A stretch of DNA of 9,649 nt. It comes from Gammaproteobacteria bacterium (GTDB taxonomy: Bacteria; Pseudomonadota; Gammaproteobacteria; JAABTG01). The position numbers and the translations under genes were made by a program. The notes under the pieces were generated by a model. The model had not been told where the DNA came from. It saw nothing but the letters and a program-made list of their open reading frames with translations, and did no database searches. This document shows, piece after piece, positions 1-5,462 of this stretch; within the stretch, counting starts at the first letter, position 1, and each line of letters begins with the position of its first letter. The stretch lies in contig JASJBY010000199.1 of assembly GCA_030066245.1 (NCBI GenBank), forward strand, positions 1-9,649, in the 5' to 3' direction.

Positions 1-13
1 TCCGCAACTCGGC
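1..13. repeat. Left terminal inverted repeat of the IS1634-type element
   Basis: TCCGCAACTCGGC reads inward from the window edge. The reverse complement of 1999-2011 is TCCGCAACTCAGC, differing only at the eleventh base. The repeat may begin one or two bases before the window, since the right copy is followed by A and G that cannot be compared. Confidence 0.7.
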
Positions 14-60
14 GGTGTGGTCGCAGGTAACTGTTTGATAACCGGAGAACTGGGCCAGAA

Positions 61-73
61 AGGTCGGCACTAC
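61..73 (+). repeat. 13-bp direct repeat, copy 1
   Basis: AGGTCGGCACTAC occurs here and, in the same orientation, at 1898-1910. The two copies bracket the transposase gene, 15 bp past its stop and 40 bp before its start. Both lie inside the terminal inverted repeats. No convincing inverted repeats lie just inside them, so they do not look like the target duplication of a smaller nested element. Confidence 0.6.
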
Positions 74-88
74 GAGCCGGCTTCTCGG

Positions 89-1078
89 TCAGGCGGCTTT
101 GACCGGATGCGACTGGATACGCGGAGGCGGCTGGTCGGGCAATGTGAGCTTCAGTTGCGACAGGAGTAGCTTCTGGTCGGAGTCGGGCTGCGTGTGGCGG
201 GGCAGGATCAGCACCCGGCCGTCGGTGGTCGGCACCCGGACATGGACCATCTGCATGGGCATGAGCTTCTCCAGCGCCGCGCGCGGGGTCAGGCCTGGAG
301 CCAGGGCCTTGAGCCGATACTCCAAGGTGACCTGCAGACAATAAGCGATGAAGGCCACGAAGATGTGGGCCTCAATACGTTCGTCGGTTTGGTGGTAGAT
401 GGGGCGAATGGCCAGGTCACTCTTGAGTTCCTTAAGGGCCTGCTCGATTTCCGTGAGCTGGATGTAGTAACGCCAGAGTTCGGCGGGCTCCTCACCGACG
501 AGGTTGGAACGCAGCAGGTAGCTGCCTTCGCGCCGACGGACCTCTCGCAGCTTGTCTTTGCGCAGGGCGAAGGTGAACGTTTGCGCATTCACCTGCTGGC
601 CTGGCTCGGGCAGGCGAATCGCCACCAGAGCATAGACACGTCCAGCTTCTTTCTTGGCCGCACCGAGCTTCAACAGAAGCTGGTCGCGGGTGAGTGTCTG
701 CCTCTGCAGCTCGTACAAGCGCCGCCAGAGCTTTTTCAGGCGCCGTCGGCGCATGCCCCGTTCCTTATTGCGTCGCCCCTGGCTGCGGGCCAGCCCGTAG
801 AGCTCTTCCTCCTGCTCCAGGAGCTTGACCTGCACGGCCTCGCACACTTGCTCCCAGGGTTTGCTCAGAAACACTTTCTCCAGCTTGCTCAAGCGGCCCT
901 TCGGGGTCCCGACCAGGTAGCGAACCGGGGTGTCGGCGCTGCGCATCTGCGCCAACACTTCTTCGGTTGGAATGCCTCGATCCATGACCCAGATGCGCTC
1001 GGCCTTGCCGTACTGCCCTTCAATCCGGTCGAGGAAATCTGCCAGCGTGGTGTTGTCCGCAGTATTTCCGGGCATCAC
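89..1078 (-). pseudogene. IS1634-type transposase, C-terminal half (frameshifted)
   Basis: Second half of a DDE transposase (IS4 superfamily, RNase H-like fold) that would cut and join DNA ends. It begins inside the family's 'YEVMPGNT' segment, so the GTG at 1078 is only the first possible start of a broken frame, not a native one. Visible features: the second catalytic Asp in 'WVMDRG' (residue 33 of this frame), a Lys/Arg-rich insertion around residues 90-140, and the Y-(2)-x-(3)-E-(6)-K signature in 'YIQLTEIEQALKELK', with Glu212 and Lys219 as the third acidic residue and its partner. The stop is a natural end for the family. The frame joins that of the N-terminal half if one C is restored in the C5 run at 1088-1092. 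It overlaps the upstream fragment by 4 nt (GTGA), so weak coupled translation is conceivable, but it would lack the N-terminal domain. Confidence 0.8.
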
Positions 1079-1857
1079 CTCGTAGGCGGGGGAAAACCTT
1101 CCGGGGTTACAACTAGCGCGATGACCACCTGTACGCAGTCAAAGCGCTTATCGCGCGAATAGCCGAAGTGACGCTTACCCGCACCGGGCGGTTCCGATTC
1201 GAAATAGGTGCTGGTCAGACCGTAGAGCAGCACCTCGAAGCGCGCCCCAAACAGGTCTTGCCAACGTCCACGCAGGTAGCTAAAAACCGCCTTCTTCTGC
1301 GCCAGCAGCTTATCGAGGCAACGATACAGCGTATCGCTTTGCGCAACCCCTTCGTCTTCGCCGAGCAGATCGCCGAGGGCACTGTGGCGATACCAATGCC
1401 GGTGCAACCGCCATTCGCTGCCCGGATCGAGCAGACGGTAGGTCGTCAACGTCTTGAGCACGTTCAGCCAGCGTGTGCCTTGCCGACTCGGGGGCAGGCG
1501 TGGTGACCAGAACCCATCCAGACCGAGCTGCCCCCACAGCTCAAGAGCCAACCAGCAAGCACCCCACTGGCGCGGGCGATGCAACGATAACTCGCTCAAG
1601 CGAATATGCACGGTCTCGCAGTCCAACTGCGGCGCGGCTCGGTCGTCGGGGAAGATCGCCACCTGCTGTGCCTCACCGTCATCGGCGAAGACCTTGATGG
1701 CCCGCGTCCAGGCGGCTTTCTGGCTGTCGTTGATCTCGCCGAGGTACAGCACCTGGCGTTGCAACACGCGATCGTCCGCCGTGCGTCGGCTCTCCACCAC
1801 GCTCCAATAGCGATGGAGCTTGCCGTCTTTCTTGCGGGTCTTGGCGCACAGAAACAT
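1075..1857 (-). pseudogene. IS1634-type transposase, N-terminal half (frameshifted, catalytic Asp lost)
   Basis: First half of the same transposase. It opens with the family's typical N-terminus, 'MFLCAKTRKKDGKLHRYWSV', which supports the ATG at 1857. It runs through the DNA-binding and linker region to the first catalytic block, 'LLYGLTSTYFE' (residues 210-220). From memory of the family this block reads Tyr-Asp-Leu-Thr; here residue 213 is Gly (GGT), one transition away from Asp (GAT), so the first DDE acid is missing. The frame then reads 'VTPEGFPPPTR' and stops, where relatives continue '...GFPLAYEVMPGN'. Adding one C to the C5 run (1088-1092) restores 'x-A-Y-E-V-M-P-G-N' and joins the two halves into about 590 residues, the usual length. 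Programmed slippage is possible but the site is a poor -1 slippery heptamer, and the Gly substitution is a separate lesion. No Shine-Dalgarno sequence is seen. Confidence 0.8.
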
Positions 1858-1863
1858 GGCGCC

Positions 1864-1891
1864 ATTGTGAGAAAAATCTCAACCGCGTCAA
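1864..1891 (-). promoter_or_regulatory. Candidate transposase promoter, probably leaderless
   Basis: On the minus strand, TTGACG (1886-1891) is followed after 16 bp by CACAAT (1864-1869), 5/6 and 4/6 matches to the sigma-70 boxes. The -10 box ends only 6 bp before the ATG at 1857, so transcription would begin at or near the start codon, which fits the lack of a Shine-Dalgarno sequence. The spacer holds a small inverted repeat, GAGA-TTTT-TCTC. This is assignment by eye. Confidence 0.35.
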
Positions 1892-1897
1892 CAAGCT

Positions 1898-1910
1898 AGG
1901 TCGGCACTAC
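1898..1910 (+). repeat. 13-bp direct repeat, copy 2
   Basis: Second perfect copy of AGGTCGGCACTAC (first at 61-73), upstream of the IS1634-type transposase promoter. Together the copies frame the transposase gene. They may be internal sites of the element or remnants of a rearrangement. Confidence 0.6.
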
Positions 1911-1998
1911 AGCGAGGCCTAAGCCATTCTCGGGCTCTCACCTTCCCACAATCAACGCCTTAGCGATTGCCCTAGCCGCAGATTCACGCTCATCGGGG

Positions 1999-2011
1999 GC
2001 TGAGTTGCGGA
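1999..2011. repeat. Right terminal inverted repeat of the IS1634-type element
   Basis: GCTGAGTTGCGGA, inverted relative to 1-13 with one mismatch. The next bases, AAG, lead straight into the IS1111-group element, so the IS1634-type end and the IS1111 insertion point nearly coincide. Confidence 0.7.
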
Positions 2012-2020
2012 AGTAACGAC

Positions 2021-2035
2021 ATGGACTCCCCCTGC
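2021..2035. repeat. Left subterminal inverted repeat of the IS1111-group element
   Basis: ATGGACTCCCCCTGC is the exact reverse complement of 3407-3421. Its inner part also pairs with the recombinase Shine-Dalgarno region at 2089-2099. Confidence 0.85.
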
Positions 2036-2099
2036 TCCTACGGCATCGGTTGTGCCAGATTGAGAAACGTATCGATCACTCAATCACAGAGCAGGGGGA
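2027..2099 (+). promoter_or_regulatory. Stem that can sequester the recombinase Shine-Dalgarno sequence
   Basis: The segment at 2027-2037 (TCCCCCTGCTC) is an exact 11-nt complement of 2089-2099 (GAGCAGGGGGA). The latter contains the strong purine-rich ribosome site AGGGGGAA, about 6 nt before the ATG at 2106. RNA that enters from outside through the left end could fold into this 11-bp stem and hide the ribosome site. RNA starting inside the 51-nt loop would leave it open. The pairing is seen directly; the regulatory role is inferred. Confidence 0.5.
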
Positions 2100-2105
2100 A
2101 TCGAG

Positions 2106-3140
2106 ATGAAGATTACACGAGTCGGGTTGGATATCGCGAAGCAGGTGTTCCAGGTGCACGGGGTCGACGAGCGAGGTGACACGCGGGTGCGCAAACAACT
2201 GCCGCGGGCCAAGGTGTTGGAGTTCTTCGCGCAGCTGCCGTCGTGCCTGATCGGGATGGAGGCATGCGCCAGCGCGCACTACTGGGGCCGCGAGCTCACG
2301 AAGCTCGGGCACACGGTGAAGTTGATTGCGGCACAGTTCGTGATCCCGTACCGCAAGCGCGGCAAGAACGACGCGAACGATGCGGAAGCGATCTGCGAGG
2401 CGGTTGGGCGGCCGAACATGCATTTTGTAGCGATCAAGACCGAGGAGCAGCAGTCGGTGCTGATGGTGCATCGGGCACGCACCCTGGTGGTGGCGAACCG
2501 CACGGCGCAAGTGAACCAGATCCGAGGTCTGTTAGGAGAGTTCGGGCTCGTGGTCCCGAAGGGTGTGGCGCGGCTGCGGCGTGAGCTGCCCGGGATTCTC
2601 GAAGACGCCGAGAATGGCTTACCCGACCTCGCGCGTGAAGTGCTCGCCGGATTGCGCGAGCAGTTTCACGAGCTCGACGCGCGCGTGGCGACCTATGACC
2701 GACAGATCCGCGCGCTGGCTGCAGCGAGCGAGCCGGCGCAGCGGCTGATGCGGGTCACGGCGATCGGTCCGCAGACCGCCACTGCTCTGGTCGCGAGCAT
2801 GGGGGACCCGCACGTGTTCAAGAACGGGCGCAGCTATGCCGCTTCGTTGGGAATCACGCCGCGCCAGAACTCCACGGGCGGCAAGCAACGCCTCGGGCAG
2901 ATCACCCACCAAGGGGATCGGTACCTGCGCACGCTGCTCGTCCATGGCGCACGGGCCTACTTGCGTGTCGTGGACAAAAAGACCGATGCCAAGAGCGCCT
3001 GGGCACGACGGCTCAAGGAACGCCGACACGTCAACGTCGCCGCCGTCGCGCTCGCCGCCAAGCATGCACGCATCGCCTGGGCGATACTCGCCCATGGCAC
3101 AGAGTATCGACCGGCGGGTCCGGAGGTCGTCACGGCCTGA
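2106..3140 (+). CDS. IS110-family (IS1111 group) DEDD/Ser recombinase
   Basis: RNA-guided site-specific recombinase that would excise, circularise and insert the element. At 344 residues it has the normal family length. The N-terminal RuvC-like DEDD domain shows Asp9 ('VGLDIAK'), Glu52 ('GMEACASAHYW'), Asp89 and Asp92 ('KNDANDAEAI'). A helical middle region follows (about 120-215). The C-terminal Tnp domain runs from 'LMRVTAIGPQTA' (about residue 214) through 'SYAASLGITPRQNSTGGKQR'. Ser256 of 'NSTGGK' is the likely nucleophile by analogy with the family. The ATG is supported by a strong purine-rich site at 2093-2100. All motifs are present, so the protein is probably active. Translation may be limited by the stem that can cover its ribosome site. 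The frame ends in a hairpin (3133-3149) that begins the 3' non-coding region. Confidence 0.93.
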   Translation: MKITRVGLDIAKQVFQVHGVDERGDTRVRKQLPRAKVLEFFAQLPSCLIGMEACASAHYWGRELTKLGHTVKLIAAQFVIPYRKRGKNDANDAEAICEAVGRPNMHFVAIKTEEQQSVLMVHRARTLVVANRTAQVNQIRGLLGEFGLVVPKGVARLRRELPGILEDAENGLPDLAREVLAGLREQFHELDARVATYDRQIRALAAASEPAQRLMRVTAIGPQTATALVASMGDPHVFKNGRSYAASLGITPRQNSTGGKQRLGQITHQGDRYLRTLLVHGARAYLRVVDKKTDAKSAWARRLKERRHVNVAAVALAAKHARIAWAILAHGTEYRPAGPEVVTA

Positions 3141-3160
3141 CGTAGGCCGGACACCCGGTC
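3133..3160 (+). other. Alternative hairpins across the recombinase stop codon
   Basis: CGGCCT (3133-3138) and AGGCCG (3144-3149) form a perfect 6-bp stem with a 5-nt loop spanning the TGA stop. An overlapping hairpin, GGCCGG (3145-3150) with CCGGTC (3155-3160) around ACAC, competes with it. They sit where the guide RNA of IS1111-group elements would begin, and could help terminate translation, process the RNA or cap its 5' end. No U-run follows, so this is not an intrinsic terminator. Confidence 0.45.
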
Positions 3161-3420
3161 ACGCACGATCGAGAACGAGGGAGGTACGACCCACCCAGGA
3201 ATTGCCAGAGCGTAGTCGCTGATGGAAACAGGTCAGACCGGCGCAGGATGAACCTGATAGCCCGAACGGTGGCCCAGACACCGAGGAAGTAGTGAGGCTC
3301 CTGCGAGCGATTGTCATCAGGGCCCGCGTCGACGGACGCATCGAGAGGCCGGATATATTCTTTGCAGTCCGATCTTGCATCCGAAAAGCGAACACGCCCT
3401 GGCAACGCAGGGGGAGTCCA
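3141..3420 (+). ncRNA. Candidate guide (bridge/seek) RNA of the IS1111-group element
   Basis: About 280 nt of non-coding DNA between the recombinase stop and the right inverted repeat. In the IS1111 group the guide RNA is encoded on this 3' side, whereas in the IS110 group it is on the 5' side. Two target-like segments are visible. GGAAGTA (3285-3291) is identical to the left junction 2009-2015. CCGGATATAT (3349-3358) is the exact reverse complement of the right junction 3420-3429. Between them a hand fold gives TGCG (3302-3305) with CGCA (3337-3340), an inner hairpin GCGTC-gacg-GACGC (3326-3339, alternative), and GGCTC (3296-3300) with GAG-rich 3343-3350. This leaves the two segments on opposite strands of an internal loop, the layout known for target-binding loops. 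Exact ends and donor guides could not be resolved. Confidence 0.5.
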
Positions 3421-3421
3421 T
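3407..3421. repeat. Right subterminal inverted repeat of the IS1111-group element
   Basis: GCAGGGGGAGTCCAT, a perfect 15-bp inverse of 2021-2035. It is followed by ATA (3422-3424), the short outer extension expected on this side, and then chromosomal sequence. Confidence 0.85.
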
Positions 3422-3437
3422 ATATCCGGGCTAGTGG

Positions 3438-3443
3438 TTGACA
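3438..3443 (+). promoter_or_regulatory. Isolated -35-like TTGACA before the phosphate transporter
   Basis: A perfect TTGACA lies 28 bp before the transporter ATG and 13 bp outside the IS1111 end. At 16-18 bp spacing there is no good -10 box (GTGCGT or nearby), so it is weak as a complete promoter and could only give a very short leader. It is noted because the insertion removed whatever native promoter lay further upstream. Confidence 0.2.
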
Positions 3444-3471
3444 ACGCGAACAACTGTCAGGTGCGTAAACG

Positions 3472-5349
3472 ATGAATCACTCAAGCTTCCAGGCAGAAAG
3501 GCTAGAGCGGCTGGCTGCGCTCGCTATGTTAAGCATCGGAGCGGCCGTCGTGTTGCTGCCCCGGTCGGTCTACGCCGCCGGGGGCGGGCAGGAGATCAAT
3601 TTCTTCATGCTGGCCATGAACCTGTTCGGCGGGCTGGCCATTTTCCTCTACGGCATGGAGAAGATGAGCGGCGCGCTGAAGCGGGTCGCGGGCGAGCGCA
3701 TGAAGGACATCCTCGGCAAGCTCACCACCAATCGCTTCATGGGCATGATCACGGGGGCTTTCGTCACCGCGGTGATTCAGTCCTCCTCCGTGACCACCGT
3801 GCTGCTGGTGGGCTTCGTGACCGCCGGTCTCATGTCTCTCGCCCAGGCCGTGGGCGTGATTCTTGGGGCGAATATCGGCACCACCATCACCGCCCAGATC
3901 ATCGCCTTCAAGGTCACCAAGTACGCCGCGCTGATGATTGCCGGCGGCTTCGTCATGAGCATGGCGGGCAAAGAGGACAAGACCAAGCAGTACGGTCACA
4001 TGATCATGGGGCTTGGCCTGATCTTCTTCGGCATGGCTCTGATGAGCGGCGCCATGAAGCCGCTGCGCAGCTACGAGCCCTTCCTGCTGCTCATGCAGAA
4101 CGTGTCGAACCCGATTATCGGTATCGCCGTGGCGGCGGCGTTCACGGCCCTGGTGCAGTCCTCGTCGGCCACCACCGGCGTGATTCTCGCCCTGTCCATG
4201 CAGGGTCTGATCTCGCTGGAGGCGGGCATTGCGCTGATCCTGGGCGCCAACATCGGCACCTGTGTGACCGCGGGTCTGGCGGCTATCGGCAAGCCCCGGG
4301 AAGCGGTACGAGTGGCCGTGGCCCACGTGACCTTCAACGTAGTGGGGGCCCTCATCATCATCTGGCTGATCCCGGTGTTCGCCGAGTTCGTGCGCAGCGT
4401 CTCGCCGGCGGCGCCGCACCTCACCGGACTGGATCGGCTGGCCGCGGAGGTGCCTCGCCAGGTGGCCAACGCCCACTCGTTATTCAATGTGGCCATGGCC
4501 CTATTGTTTGTGCCGTTCGCCGGCCTGCTGGCCCGCTTCTGTGAGAAGGTGGTGCCCGATCGGCCAATGGTCGAAGGAAGCGAACCGTCGGATGTCGCCT
4601 ACCAGCCGCGCTATCTGGATGAAGAGCTGATCTCCACCCCCGCGCTGGCCCTGAACATGGTGCGCCGCGAGGTGAAGATCATGGGCGGCACGCTGGAGCA
4701 GATGATTCGGGGTATTCCGGAGGCGGTGCTCGACGGCGATCTGGACAAGACGCGGGCACTGTGCCGGCTGGACGACCGGGTGGATGCGATTCACGAGGCC
4801 ATTACACGCTACTTGTCGCGGGTGGGCAGTCAGAATCTCTCGGGTCCGGATGCGGACCGGGTGCTGGCGGCGGTCACGGCCTCCACGGAGCTGGAGTCCA
4901 TGGGTGACATCGTCGAGAACAACCTGGCGCATCTGGCGGAAGTGCGGGCCAGGGACGGTATCGACTTGAGCCAGGAAGCCCGGGACGCCCTGTCGGGGTA
5001 CCTGGACAACGTGCTCTCGGCCGTGCGCTCGGCAGTGATTGCCTTCGCAGATGATGACCGCAACGCAGCGCGGAGAGTGATGGCCATGAAGGACTCGATC
5101 AGGCGGATGGACGCTGAGTGCCACGCCAGCCAGGTGCAGGCCATGCAGAGTCAGACGGGGGTTGAGAACATTGCCGTCTATGCACTGCAGGCCGACATCC
5201 GGGAGAACCTGAAGCGCATCTACTACCACGCGAAACGGGTGGCGAAACTGGAGGCGCGCGTGGAGGGTGCCGCCGCCTGGACCAGCAACATGGCTTCTCA
5301 GGGCTCGCTGCTGCCGTTTGAGAAAGTGGCTGTGAGAACCGGCTCCTAG
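3472..5349 (+). CDS. Na+/phosphate cotransporter family protein with PhoU-like domain
   Basis: Inner-membrane protein of the Na+/Pi cotransporter (PNaS, NptA/YjbB-like) family, moving inorganic phosphate coupled to sodium. The 625 residues begin with a hydrophobic leader (about 12-36, ending 'VYAAGG') that may be a signal peptide. The membrane part is two inverted-type repeats. Each carries the hallmark Gln-Ser-Ser-Ser (Gln103-Ser106 and Gln229-Ser232) and a 'GANIGT' motif (132-137 and 258-263). A last membrane segment lies at about 338-360. Residues from about 390 to the end form a soluble helical PhoU-like domain, common in this family and thought to sense or gate. Only a weak AGG (3459-3461) precedes the ATG. 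An IS1111-group element ends 47 bp upstream, so native control is probably altered. An intrinsic terminator follows. Export rather than import of phosphate is possible, as for YjbB. Family call firm; direction not determinable. Confidence 0.93.
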   Translation: MNHSSFQAERLERLAALAMLSIGAAVVLLPRSVYAAGGGQEINFFMLAMNLFGGLAIFLYGMEKMSGALKRVAGERMKDILGKLTTNRFMGMITGAFVTAVIQSSSVTTVLLVGFVTAGLMSLAQAVGVILGANIGTTITAQIIAFKVTKYAALMIAGGFVMSMAGKEDKTKQYGHMIMGLGLIFFGMALMSGAMKPLRSYEPFLLLMQNVSNPIIGIAVAAAFTALVQSSSATTGVILALSMQGLISLEAGIALILGANIGTCVTAGLAAIGKPREAVRVAVAHVTFNVVGALIIIWLIPVFAEFVRSVSPAAPHLTGLDRLAAEVPRQVANAHSLFNVAMALLFVPFAGLLARFCEKVVPDRPMVEGSEPSDVAYQPRYLDEELISTPALALNMVRREVKIMGGTLEQMIRGIPEAVLDGDLDKTRALCRLDDRVDAIHEAITRYLSRVGSQNLSGPDADRVLAAVTASTELESMGDIVENNLAHLAEVRARDGIDLSQEARDALSGYLDNVLSAVRSAVIAFADDDRNAARRVMAMKDSIRRMDAECHASQVQAMQSQTGVENIAVYALQADIRENLKRIYYHAKRVAKLEARVEGAAAWTSNMASQGSLLPFEKVAVRTGS

Positions 5350-5408
5350 CCTGGCTTCCCACCGCAGAAGCGGTCTCTCCTGGCCGCGGCTGCCGACGCG
5401 TCCATTAC

Positions 5409-5444
5409 CAGCCCCTTCTTCCTGGAGATGGGGCTGTTGTTTTC
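5409..5444 (+). terminator. Intrinsic terminator after the phosphate transporter
   Basis: CAGCCCC (5409-5415) pairs with GGGGCTG (5430-5436). Inside, after a T-T mismatch, TCTT (5417-5420) pairs with GAGA (5425-5428) around a CCTG loop. A U-rich tail, TTGTTTT, follows at 5437-5443. It ends 19 bp before the first possible kinase start and so separates the two transcription units. Confidence 0.75.
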
Positions 5445-5462
5445 TGCCGCGTCGAACTGGCC

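Larger units (their letters stand above)
1..2013 (-). mobile_element. IS1634-type insertion sequence, inactive
   Basis: Element of about 2.0 kb with one transposase gene on the minus strand, broken into two reading frames. Ends are set by imperfect terminal inverted repeats, 12 of 13 matching, at 1-13 and 1999-2011. The outermost one or two bases of the left end may lie before the window. The right end abuts an IS1111-group element, so no target duplication can be read on that side. Family assignment rests on the transposase sequence. The transposase lacks a catalytic Asp and is frameshifted, so the copy could move only if an intact relative supplies transposase in trans. Confidence 0.75.
2014..3424 (+). 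mobile_element. IS110-family element, IS1111 group, apparently intact
   Basis: Holds one DEDD recombinase gene, a perfect 15-bp inverted-repeat pair (2021-2035 and 3407-3421), and a long 3' non-coding end. Elements of the IS1111 group have inverted repeats set in from the true ends by about 7 bp on the left and 3 bp on the right. Applying that rule gives 2014 and 3424. Those limits place a TA dinucleotide at both outer edges (2014-2015 and 3423-3424), as expected for a two-base core shared by element and target. Removing the element with one TA copy leaves GCGGAAG-TA-TCCGGGC. No frameshift or lost motif is visible. Boundaries are inferred by analogy; the repeats are seen directly. Confidence 0.75.

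Noticed and set aside
1075..1096. Programmed -1 frameshift to make full-length transposase
   Set aside because: The run T4-C5 would need A-site re-pairing with a first-base mismatch, and the protein also lacks a catalytic Asp, so mutation is the simpler reading. Not fully excluded.
194..1162. Long plus-strand open frame (322 codons) opposite the IS1634-type transposase
   Set aside because: Its antisense partner has clear transposase motifs. The plus-strand translation has no recognisable domain and is a GC-rich shadow frame.
3211..3221. Possible donor guide (GTCGCTG) resembling the complement of the left element end
   Set aside because: Only 5 of 7 positions pair and the order would differ from known bridge RNAs; too weak to claim.
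3130..3453. Minus-strand 107-codon frame across the IS1111 3' end
   Set aside because: It crosses the element boundary and inverted repeat, has no ribosome site or family resemblance, and lies over the presumed guide-RNA region.
3438..4544. 368-codon plus-strand frame over the phosphate transporter
   Set aside because: Low-complexity Arg/Gly/His-rich shadow of the well-supported transporter frame.
5350..5366. Sigma-54-like site (TGGC...GC) after the transporter stop
   Set aside because: GG and GC are separated by 9 bp instead of the required 10, and TTGC is absent.
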